Below, piece by piece: positions 14,191 through 21,015 of a stretch of DNA of 22,097 nt. A program made the position numbers and the translations under genes. The notes beneath the pieces are model-generated. The model was not told the origin of the DNA. It did not search any database and was given only the letters and a program-made list of their open reading frames with translations. Positions within the stretch are counted from its first letter, which is position 1. Every line of letters starts with the position of its first letter. Origin of the DNA: JBCBJX01 sp038522735 (GTDB taxonomy: Bacteria; Pseudomonadota; Alphaproteobacteria; Caulobacterales; Parvularculaceae); contig JBCBJX010000049.1 of assembly GCA_038522735.1 (NCBI GenBank), positions 1 through 22,097 on the forward strand, in the 5' to 3' direction.

Positions 14191-15567
14191 ATGCTCTCCG
14201 TCTTCGACATCTTCAAAATCGGCGTCGGTCCCTCAAGTTCGCACACCGTGGGGCCGATGCGCATCGCCCGCCGGTTTCTGGTCGAGGCGGGGGAGGCGGG
14301 CGCGCTCGGCGACGCCGCGCGGGTGCTCGTCGAGCTTCAGGGCTCCCTCGCGCTCACCGGCGTCGGCCACGCCTGCGACAAGGCGGCGATCCTGGGTCTT
14401 CTCGGCGAAGAGCCGGAGACGGTCGATCCGGACGCGGCCGACGCCGCCGTCGCCCAAGTGCGCGAGACCGGGCGTCTCGCGCTTCTGGGCGCGCGGGAGA
14501 TCGCCTTCGACCCGAAGCGCGACATCGATTTTCGCGGCGACGTCATCCCCGAACTGCATCCGAACGGCATGCGCCTCGTCGCCTACGACGCCGACGGCGC
14601 GGCGCTCTTCGAGCGCACTTATTACTCCGTCGGCGGCGGGTTCATCGCGAGCGCCAAGCAGCTGACGGCGCCGGCCGAAGACGACCTCATCGTCAACGCT
14701 CGTTCAGGTCCGCACCCCTTTTCCTCCGCCGAAGAGCTTCTTCAGCTGACGGAGAAGACAGGGCTCCCGATCGCGCAGATCATCCTCGCCAACGAGGACG
14801 CCGTTCGCCCGCGCGCGGAGACGCTTGAAAAGGTCGATGAGATCTGGGCGGCGATGAACGCCTGCATCGACCGCGGCCTTAAGACCCGCGGCGTCCTGCC
14901 CGGCGGCCTGAAGGTAAAACGCCGGGCGCCGGAGCTCTGGGCCGACATCGAAGGCGCGCCCCTCTCCAACGAGCGCGAACGCCTATTCGACTGGCTCAAC
15001 GTCTACGCCATGGCGGTGAACGAGGAGAACGCCGCCGGCGGCCGGGTCGTCACGGCGCCGACGAACGGCGCCGCCGGGATTATTCCTTCCGTCGTCCGCC
15101 ATTACTGCGCGGCGGAGGAGGGCGCGCGGGACAAGATCCGCACGTTTCTCATCACAGCCGCCGGCGTCGGCATGCTCTACAAGCAGCGCGCCTCCATCTC
15201 CGGCGCTGAGATGGGGTGCCAGGGGGAGGTGGGGGTCGCCTCCTCCATGGCCGCCGCCGGTCTCGCCGCCGTCTGGGGCGGGACGCCGGCCGAGATCGAG
15301 CACGCCGCCGAGATCGGCATGGAGCACAATCTCGGCCTCACCTGCGATCCGGTCGGCGGCCTCGTCCAGATCCCCTGCATCGAGCGAAACGCCATCGGCG
15401 CCGTCAAAGCCGCCAACGCCGCCCGCCTCGCGCTGCGCTCCGGCGGCGACCACAAGGTCTCCCTCGATCAGGTGATCGAGACCATGCGCCAGACCGGCCT
15501 CGACATGTCGACGAAGTACAAAGAGACGAGCCAGGGCGGTCTCGCGGTGAATGTGGTGGAGTGCTGA
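14191..15567 (+). CDS. sdaA: L-serine dehydratase, iron-sulfur-dependent, single chain
   Basis: This enzyme deaminates L-serine to pyruvate and ammonia using a [4Fe-4S] cluster. The 458-residue product is the fused beta-alpha form: MLSVFDIFKIGVGPSSSHTVGPM at the N-terminus, the NEENAAGGRVVTAPTNGAAG segment in the catalytic half, and cluster cysteines at 343 (MGCQGE), 385 (LTCDPVGG) and 396 (IPCIERNA). These are the same numbers as in E. coli SdaA. The last residue is Cys458. In the Legionella enzyme the C-terminal cysteine occupies the cluster's substrate site until serine displaces it, so the same autoinhibition is likely here. The ribosome site is weak. The gene is convergent with the first patatin, 18 bases apart. 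Confidence 0.96.
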   Translation: MLSVFDIFKIGVGPSSSHTVGPMRIARRFLVEAGEAGALGDAARVLVELQGSLALTGVGHACDKAAILGLLGEEPETVDPDAADAAVAQVRETGRLALLGAREIAFDPKRDIDFRGDVIPELHPNGMRLVAYDADGAALFERTYYSVGGGFIASAKQLTAPAEDDLIVNARSGPHPFSSAEELLQLTEKTGLPIAQIILANEDAVRPRAETLEKVDEIWAAMNACIDRGLKTRGVLPGGLKVKRRAPELWADIEGAPLSNERERLFDWLNVYAMAVNEENAAGGRVVTAPTNGAAGIIPSVVRHYCAAEEGARDKIRTFLITAAGVGMLYKQRASISGAEMGCQGEVGVASSMAAAGLAAVWGGTPAEIEHAAEIGMEHNLGLTCDPVGGLVQIPCIERNAIGAVKAANAARLALRSGGDHKVSLDQVIETMRQTGLDMSTKYKETSQGGLAVNVVEC

Positions 15568-15585
15568 GCGTCTTCGTCTGGCGTG

Positions 15586-16611
15586 CTAGGCCCCCAGCCT
15601 GTCCGCCCACATCTCCAGCTTCGCGTCATGCTCGGCGGCGAGAGCTTCGGCGATCTCCGTCAGGCGGCGGATATTGCGCTTGCTCGCATCGTTGATCTTC
15701 TCTGTTCCGGAGCCCCGCTCCAGCTCCACGTCGATGCGGGTGACGCAGTCCGGACCGACGAGCTGGGAGGCGTTCCAGTTGGCGTTGTCCACCTGGCCGT
15801 GAGCCATGATCGCGAGGATCGGCGAGCCGTTGCGCGGCGAAATCCAGGCGAGCGGCCCCCAGCTGCGCGCCTGCCGGAGGGAATAACTGCGCTGGACGAA
15901 GCCTGTGCCGAGGGAGAGGACTTTCGTCTCCCGGAGATCCCAGCCAAGCTCGCTTCCCTGGGCGAGGGCGGTGAGGGTCGGCTGGTTCGCAAACACCGCG
16001 CCGTCGACGAGGGTCAGCTGCTCGCCGGTCGTCAGATTGCGGACGCTCGCCGGCTCGAAAAAAGTGGGGGCGGCGGTGGTCGCGCGCACCGCCTCGCGCA
16101 TCAGGAAATCGCCGGCAACGCCCGGCAGCGCGTTGATTTTGGGTCCGCCCCGCAGATAGACCGTGCGGTGATTTTCGATATCATAGGCGGTGATGAGAAC
16201 ATCGGCGAGGGCGGCGCTCACCGGCGCCTCGTCGAGGGCGTCGCGCAGGATGCGCTCCAGCGCCTTGTGGTCGTACTTCTCCTGCGAGAGCCGGCTAAAA
16301 TCGAAGTTACTGATTGACTCAAACACGTTGCGTAGCGGCGGGCGCGAGAAAATCGCCCGGCTGCGCTTCTGATAAAGCTCGACAAGGGCTGCGGCGTCCA
16401 TGGCCGGTCCGCCGCCGGGCGCGGGGGCCGTGAGCCCCGCCGCGACGACGCCGCCTGTCGAGGTCCCGACGATAAGGTCGAAATAGCGGTGCAGGGGCTC
16501 GCGCTTGCCGCGGGCGCGCAGCTTCTCTTCAAGAGCACGCAGGATGATCAACGGAACGAGGCCGCGAACGCCGCCGCCGTCCACCGCCAGAATGGTCTTC
16601 CGGTGCTCCAT
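15586..16611 (-). CDS. Patatin-like phospholipase (paralogue 1)
   Basis: This 341-residue protein is a CapV/patatin-type acyl hydrolase with the Ser-Asp dyad. It has the oxyanion motif DGGGVRGL at 11-18, the nucleophile elbow GTSTGG at 49-54 (Ser51), and the aspartate motif DGAVFANQP (Asp203). No signal peptide or membrane segment is seen, so it should act in the cytosol, probably on membrane glycerophospholipids. GGGGAG before the ATG at 16611 fixes the start. It is closely related to the second patatin (18212-19222): long stretches match, such as LIVGTSTGG, AAPTFFEP, VLSLGTG and the ELERG tail. Patatins of this type are also phage-defence effectors, but no nucleotide cyclase gene accompanies it here. 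It appears to be a single-gene unit. Confidence 0.9.
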   Translation of the reverse strand: MEHRKTILAVDGGGVRGLVPLIILRALEEKLRARGKREPLHRYFDLIVGTSTGGVVAAGLTAPAPGGGPAMDAAALVELYQKRSRAIFSRPPLRNVFESISNFDFSRLSQEKYDHKALERILRDALDEAPVSAALADVLITAYDIENHRTVYLRGGPKINALPGVAGDFLMREAVRATTAAPTFFEPASVRNLTTGEQLTLVDGAVFANQPTLTALAQGSELGWDLRETKVLSLGTGFVQRSYSLRQARSWGPLAWISPRNGSPILAIMAHGQVDNANWNASQLVGPDCVTRIDVELERGSGTEKINDASKRNIRRLTEIAEALAAEHDAKLEMWADRLGA

Positions 16612-16749
16612 GGTCTCCCCCGAGATCGGCGCTTCGTTTCTGATTGAAACTAAAGGCCCGGGCGGCGGGGGATGCAACATCAAAGGGCGCGCGTCGGGAG
16701 GTCTGAAAGGTTCCCGCAACGGGCGGCCGGTGCTACCTCTCGCGCTCCC

Positions 16750-16836
16750 GCGGGCGTGGCGAAATTGGTAGACGCAAGGGACTTAAAATCCCTCGGCCGC
16801 AAGGCCTTGCCGGTTCGAGCCCGGCCGCCCGCACCA
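16750..16836 (+). tRNA. tRNA-Leu (anticodon UAA)
   Basis: An 87-base tRNA with a complete 7-bp acceptor stem (GCGGGCG with CGCCCGC), discriminator A and encoded CCA at 16834-16836. The anticodon stem AGGGA/TCCCT encloses CTTAAAA, giving anticodon TAA. A class II variable arm (cggccgcaaggcc) marks it as leucine, and the T loop is GGTTCGAGCC. It decodes UUA and UUG. It lies between the two patatin loci, on the opposite strand to both. Confidence 0.97.
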
Positions 16837-16977
16837 ATTTCCCCTCGCTGGCCTCAGGCGAGCCCGCTATGCGGTTTGCTTCGCAGGGCCGCGGCGACCG
16901 GCTGTGTGAACGTCGATAAACGACCGCCTCGGAGGCCGAACTGTCGCGATCGTCACCCAATTCGTCAGGTGGCGGAT

Positions 16978-17307
16978 TTAGAGTACGAGATCCGCTGTCA
17001 GCTCGACCAGTTTAGCCAGGGCCCCGACAGCCTGCGCCGTGTGCTCGGCCGCCTTGATCTTTCGCCGCGTTTCCGCACTCAGGCGTTTCAGCTTGTCGGC
17101 GGCCGAAGCGAGGGCGCCTTTCGCATCGACGTAAACGCCGGCGTCATCGGCGAGGCGTACGATGTCGAGGCGTCTGCGCTCCTGACGCAGCAGATCGGCG
17201 AGGTCCAAGAGGAGTATGATCTCATCGTCCGACGCGCCGTCCTCGGCTTTCTCCAGGATCGTGATGGCGTTGGAGATGATCGCGCGGGCTTCGGCGTAGG
17301 TGGTCAT
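16978..17307 (-). CDS. Small helical protein of the second patatin operon, function unknown
   Basis: I do not recognise this 109-residue protein. It is rich in Ala, Leu, Glu, Asp, Arg and Lys, with no signal peptide or hydrophobic membrane segment and no cysteine. It looks like a bundle of three or four helices: AEARAIISNAITILEKAED, EIILLLDLADLLRQERRRLD, ALASAADKLKRLSAETRRKI, and a C-terminal segment. It probably forms a coiled coil or binds a partner. Its ATG overlaps the stop codon of the preceding lipoprotein gene by ATGA, so the two are translationally coupled. Being last in a patatin-lipoprotein-helical-protein operon, it may be an adaptor or regulator of those products, but this is inference only. 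Confidence 0.6.
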   Translation of the reverse strand: MTTYAEARAIISNAITILEKAEDGASDDEIILLLDLADLLRQERRRLDIVRLADDAGVYVDAKGALASAADKLKRLSAETRRKIKAAEHTAQAVGALAKLVELTADLVL

Positions 17308-18215
17308 GGCGTTTCGTTCCTATCCTGACGGAGGTCTTCGAAGATCGCGGCGAGTTGGCGGGCGTCTTCGGCGAAGAGAGCGGCCGTCGCGGCGGCGTCC
17401 GACGAGGCCGGCTCTGCGAGGGCGGCGTGGGCGGCGAGAAGCGAATCGAGGGCTGGCGGCAGGGCGTCGAAGGCGTCGCGCGTTCTCTCCAACGCCCGCA
17501 CGTCTTGACGCGCCTTGATCACCGCGTCGTACAGCGCCTCGCGGTCGGTCCGGCGATCTTTTCTCAATACCATGAGCATCTTGCGACGGTGAGCGACCTG
17601 GCCCGCAATCGCTCCGTCGAGAAGCGCGATGAAGCCTCCGCCCGCATCATTGCGAAGATCTGTCTTGTACTGCACCACGACGCGCTGAAGGTCGCCATGG
17701 GCGCCGCGGACGATCGGCGCGAGCTTTTTGTCGAGATCATGCGCTATCAGGCGAACGGCGATGAAGCGGAAGGCGTCCGAGGCCGTCTGGGCGAGGTCAT
17801 CCCCTCCGCCGTCAAAGTCCGCCGCAACGGCGCCGATATCGTCGCCGGCGTGCGCGAGGGCTGCGTCGAGCGTGTCGCGGTCTTTTATGGAGACGACGGC
17901 GGCGAGAGCGTCCGCATACCGATGGAGCGCGCGCAGGATCGCGCGCCGCTTCTCAATCTCGTCCAGGAGCGAGCGGTCGAGCGCGAGGTTGAGCGCCCCG
18001 CCGTCGAACACGAAGGCGTCGGCCGCCCGCACGTCCTGGTCCGCGACGTCCATGTCGGCAAGGCGCCGAAACCCCGCGTCCGCGGCGACTGTCGTCGTGT
18101 CGAGCGCGCGCGAGAAGGTCTCGGCGTTTTTGACCGACAGAGACGATCCGCAAGCGGAGAGAGAAAGTGCGAGGACGAGGGCTTGCGCCTGCGCCTGAAG
18201 CCCGCTCGGCGTCAT
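17304..18215 (-). CDS. Predicted lipoprotein of the second patatin operon, function unknown
   Basis: No family is recognised for this 303-residue protein. The N-terminus looks like a lipoprotein signal with a hydrophobic run and lipobox L-S-A-C ending at Cys22. The n-region before it has no Lys or Arg, which is unusual. The remainder is soluble and mainly helical, Asp-, Ala- and Arg-rich, with segments such as LLDEIEKRRAILRALHRYADAL and ALYDAVIKARQDVRALERTRD suggesting long paired helices. The ATG at 18215 overlaps the patatin stop codon as ATGA, and its own stop overlaps the next start as ATGA. The in-frame ATG at 18224 is less likely because of this coupling. It may place a helical partner at the envelope for the patatin. 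Confidence 0.7.
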   Translation of the reverse strand: MTPSGLQAQAQALVLALSLSACGSSLSVKNAETFSRALDTTTVAADAGFRRLADMDVADQDVRAADAFVFDGGALNLALDRSLLDEIEKRRAILRALHRYADALAAVVSIKDRDTLDAALAHAGDDIGAVAADFDGGGDDLAQTASDAFRFIAVRLIAHDLDKKLAPIVRGAHGDLQRVVVQYKTDLRNDAGGGFIALLDGAIAGQVAHRRKMLMVLRKDRRTDREALYDAVIKARQDVRALERTRDAFDALPPALDSLLAAHAALAEPASSDAAATAALFAEDARQLAAIFEDLRQDRNETP

Positions 18216-19222
18216 CGCGCCCACTCCTCGAGATCGCGGGCGGCGCCGGCGATCATTTCACCGGCGAGTTCCGCGAGGTTGTCGAGATTGCGCCTGCTCG
18301 CGTCGTCCATGTCGTCCATGCCCTTGCCGCGTTCGAGTTCAGCGTCGATGCGGGTGAAATGCGCTTTGCCGAGAAACTGTTCTGCGTTCCAGTCGGAGCT
18401 GTCCGCCTGACCGTGCATCACGATGGAGAGGATCGGGGTCGCCTGGTTCGGGTTGATCCATTGCAAGGGCCCCCAGTCCTTCGTTTGTTCATATGTGTAC
18501 TGCCGAGTCTGGTAACCGGTGCCGAGGGAGAGAACCTTGACGTCGTCGAGGGCCCAGCCGAGCGCTTTCGCCTGCGCGAGGGCGCACAGGGTCGGCTGGT
18601 TTGCGAAAACGCCGCCGTCGACAAGGGTATAGAGATCGCCGTTGTCCAGATTGCGCACCCGTACCGGTTCGAAAAAGGTCGGCGCGGCGGAGGTCGCCCG
18701 CGCGGCGTCTTTGAAATAAAAATCGTGGGCGCCGTTTTTATCTGCATTCAGACGATTAATATCGCGCCTGCCGCGCATATAGAGCGTTCCGCGATGCTCG
18801 ATGTCATAGGCGGGAAGGACGACGTTGGTCAGCGCGTCCCGCATCTGCGCCCGGCCGAGGTATTCGCCGAGAATGCGCTCCAGCGGGTCGGCGTCGTACT
18901 TCTCTTGTGAAAGCGGCCGGCCGCTGAACCGTCCAAGCGCCTCGCGCAGATTGCGGAACCGCTCCCGGGCGAAGATCTCCGGCCCGCGCCGGTCGTAAAG
19001 ATCGACCAGACGCGCTGCGTCCATGGCCGGGCGGCGCCGATCCTTCGGCGACGGGGCGACGAGACCTGCGGCGATGATCCCGCCCGTCGAGGTGCCGACG
19101 ATCAGATCAAAGCGTTGGTGCAGCGGCCGGTCGTCGCCCCGGGCGCGCATGTGCTCCTCAAGCGCCGCCAGAACCATCGCCGGAAGGAGGCCTCTGATCC
19201 CGCCCCCGTCGATGCAGAGAAT
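18212..19222 (-). CDS. Patatin-like phospholipase (paralogue 2) with non-canonical start
   Basis: A patatin acyl hydrolase and close paralogue of the one at 15586-16611. It has DGGGIRGL encoded at 19210-19187, GTSTGG with the nucleophile serine about 40 residues later, and DGGVFANQP carrying the catalytic Asp. The first in-frame ATG (19177) lies after the DGGG motif and would delete the oxyanion loop. No ATG, GTG or TTG exists between the motif and the upstream in-frame stop. Candidates are ATT at 19222, 7 bases after GAGGA (used here, 336 residues), or ACG at 19240, which aligns exactly with the ATG of paralogue 1. A 1-base deletion in an A5 run is a third explanation. First gene of a three-gene operon with ATGA overlaps. 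Confidence 0.82.
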   Translation of the reverse strand: MLCIDGGGIRGLLPAMVLAALEEHMRARGDDRPLHQRFDLIVGTSTGGIIAAGLVAPSPKDRRRPAMDAARLVDLYDRRGPEIFARERFRNLREALGRFSGRPLSQEKYDADPLERILGEYLGRAQMRDALTNVVLPAYDIEHRGTLYMRGRRDINRLNADKNGAHDFYFKDAARATSAAPTFFEPVRVRNLDNGDLYTLVDGGVFANQPTLCALAQAKALGWALDDVKVLSLGTGYQTRQYTYEQTKDWGPLQWINPNQATPILSIVMHGQADSSDWNAEQFLGKAHFTRIDAELERGKGMDDMDDASRRNLDNLAELAGEMIAGAARDLEEWAR

Positions 19223-19273
19223 GCGTTTTTCCTCAGGCGTGTTCGTACCCCGCTGAGCGCAATAATTAACCCA

Positions 19274-19301
19274 AGATTAACATCGGCGAGCATTCGCGCA
19301 A
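19274..19301 (-). promoter_or_regulatory. Possible promoter of the second patatin operon
   Basis: Reading leftward, TTGCGC (19301-19296), a 16-base spacer and TAATCT (19279-19274) form a plausible sigma70-like promoter. Transcription would begin near 19267, downstream of the ATG at 19293, so that ATG would not be in the message. Supports a start at 19240 or 19222. Confidence 0.35.
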
Positions 19302-19443
19302 GGGTTGATTGGCGGAATTATGCAATCTGGAGTCGAACGCGCGGGGTGGATGGCCCGCGGGCCGATTTCGATTACGTTCGAACGCGTGAACCGCGCGAGC
19401 GCCGTCGGCGTATCAGGAAGCGTTCGCAAAACCGGAGTCGTTC

Positions 19444-21015
19444 ATGTCGAAACACGTCGCCGTCATCGGAGCAGGGCCCGGCGGGCTCGCTTCCGCCATG
19501 CTTCTCGCCGCTCATGGACTGGACGTCACCGTCTTCGAGAAGCACGAGAAACCGGGCGGCCGCACCAGCACAATCGATGCGGAAGGGTTCAAATTCGATC
19601 TCGGCCCGACCTTCTTCCTCTACCCTCGGATTATCGAGGAGATTTTCGAGACCTGCGGGCGTTCCTTCTATGACGAGGTGGAGACCAAGCGGCTCGACCC
19701 GCTTTATCGCATCGCCTTCGAAAGCGGTCCGAACATCGACGCGGCGGCGGACATCCCGGCGCTGCAGCGTGAAATTGCGAAGATATCCGCCGAGGATGCG
19801 GCGGCGGTGCCGGCCTTTCTCGACGACAACCGAAAGAAGTTCGACAAGTTCCAGTCCTGCCTGCAGCGGCCGTTCTCCTCGCCGCTTGATCTTGTAAAGC
19901 CGGACCTCCTGACGGCCTTGCCCTTGATGCGGCCGCACAAATCCGTGGACGGCGATCTGAAGCGCTTTTTCAAGGACCCGCGCACGCGGCAGGCGTTTTC
20001 CTTCCAGACGAAGTATCTCGGCATGTCGCCCTATCAGTGCCCGAGCCTGTTCACGATCCTTGCGCTGCTTGAGTATGAGTACGGCGTACTGCATCCGATC
20101 GGCGGCTGCGGGGCGGTCTCCAGGCGGATGGCGGAAATCGCCGCCGAGATGGGCGTCCGGCTCCGGTACGGCGAACCCGCGCGCGGCTTCGAGTACGAGG
20201 GGAAAAAAGTGACGGCGGTCCGCACCGACGAGGGCGTTTACCCCTGCGACGCCGCCGTCGTGAACGCTGACTTTGCTCACGCTATGACGGAGCTCGTCCC
20301 GGACGAACGCCGCCGCGGCTGGAACGACAAGACGATCGCATCGAAGAATTATTCGTGCTCGACCTTCATGCTCTATCTCGGCGTCGACGGCGAAGTGGAC
20401 CTGCCGCACCACACCGTCGCGCTGTCGGACGATTTCGCGGGCAACATCGCAGAGATCCAGGACGACAAGATCCTGCCGAAGAAACCGTCCTTTTATGTCG
20501 CCAACCCCATCGTCTCGGACCCGACGATGGCGCCGGCCGGACAGTCGGCCGTCTATGTGCTGGTGCCGGTTCCCAATTTGGAGGGCGAAACGCGCTGGGA
20601 CGCTGCGACTACGGCGGCGATGCGCGACTTCACCCTGCAGCGGATGGCCGACGTTGCAGGCGCACGCGACATCAGGGATCGGATCGTCTACGAGAAAGTC
20701 GTCACGCCGGCCGACTGGCGCGATAACCTTTCCGTCTACCGCGGGGCGACCTTCAATCTCGCTCACACCATGAACCAGATGCTCTATTTCCGCCCGCGCA
20801 ACCGGTTCCAGGACGTGGACGGACTTTATCTCGTCGGCGGCGGCACGCATCCGGGATCCGGCCTGCCGGTGATTTACGAATCAGCACGCATTTCGGCCCG
20901 GTTGCTGCTGAAGGATCTCGGCCTCGGCTACAATGACAGGGCGGGAGCTCCTGTCGTCGGCCGGGTGCGTCCGGTGACCGACGCGCAACCGGAAACCATA
21001 ACGGAGGCTGCATGA
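19444..21015 (+). CDS. Phytoene desaturase family FAD-dependent oxidoreductase (CrtI-type), first copy
   Basis: This 523-residue protein belongs to the CrtI/CrtN/CrtD group of FAD amine-oxidase-fold enzymes that desaturate or oxidise carotenoid precursors at the membrane surface. The FAD-binding motif VIGAGPGGLASAM starts near residue 6, followed by FEKHEKPGGRTST and FKFDLGPTFFLYP. The C-terminal CrtI signature is present as LYLVGGGTHPGSGLPVIYESARI (about 461-483). GGAG precedes the ATG by 8 bases. It overlaps the next gene as ATGA. Whether it acts on C40 phytoene or C30 diapophytoene-type substrates cannot be read from sequence. It is divergent from the second patatin; no carotenoid-repressor site was recognised in the 200-base gap. 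Confidence 0.88.
   Translation: MSKHVAVIGAGPGGLASAMLLAAHGLDVTVFEKHEKPGGRTSTIDAEGFKFDLGPTFFLYPRIIEEIFETCGRSFYDEVETKRLDPLYRIAFESGPNIDAAADIPALQREIAKISAEDAAAVPAFLDDNRKKFDKFQSCLQRPFSSPLDLVKPDLLTALPLMRPHKSVDGDLKRFFKDPRTRQAFSFQTKYLGMSPYQCPSLFTILALLEYEYGVLHPIGGCGAVSRRMAEIAAEMGVRLRYGEPARGFEYEGKKVTAVRTDEGVYPCDAAVVNADFAHAMTELVPDERRRGWNDKTIASKNYSCSTFMLYLGVDGEVDLPHHTVALSDDFAGNIAEIQDDKILPKKPSFYVANPIVSDPTMAPAGQSAVYVLVPVPNLEGETRWDAATTAAMRDFTLQRMADVAGARDIRDRIVYEKVVTPADWRDNLSVYRGATFNLAHTMNQMLYFRPRNRFQDVDGLYLVGGGTHPGSGLPVIYESARISARLLLKDLGLGYNDRAGAPVVGRVRPVTDAQPETITEAA

Noticed and set aside
16750..16980. Integration (att) site at the tRNA-Leu gene
   Set aside because: I looked for a second copy of the tRNA 3' end and for an integrase in the window and saw neither; the tRNA itself is complete with CCA.
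15586..19240. CBASS-type phage defence built on a patatin effector
   Set aside because: Patatins are CBASS effectors, but no cyclic-nucleotide synthase, E1/E2-like, JAB-type Cap3 or sensor gene is next to them; the radC JAB protein is in an unrelated operon 9 kb away.
19102..19293. Separate small gene starting at ATG 19293 upstream of the second patatin
   Set aside because: It has no ribosome site, overlaps the patatin frame almost entirely and its translation turns to low-complexity Arg/Ser sequence where the patatin motifs are encoded in the other frame.
19372..20850. Long open frame (492 codons) on the minus strand inside the first CrtI-type gene
   Set aside because: It is an antisense shadow of a clearly coding gene with FAD motifs; its translation is Arg/His/Val-rich and has no recognisable domain. 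High-GC genes often leave such open frames.
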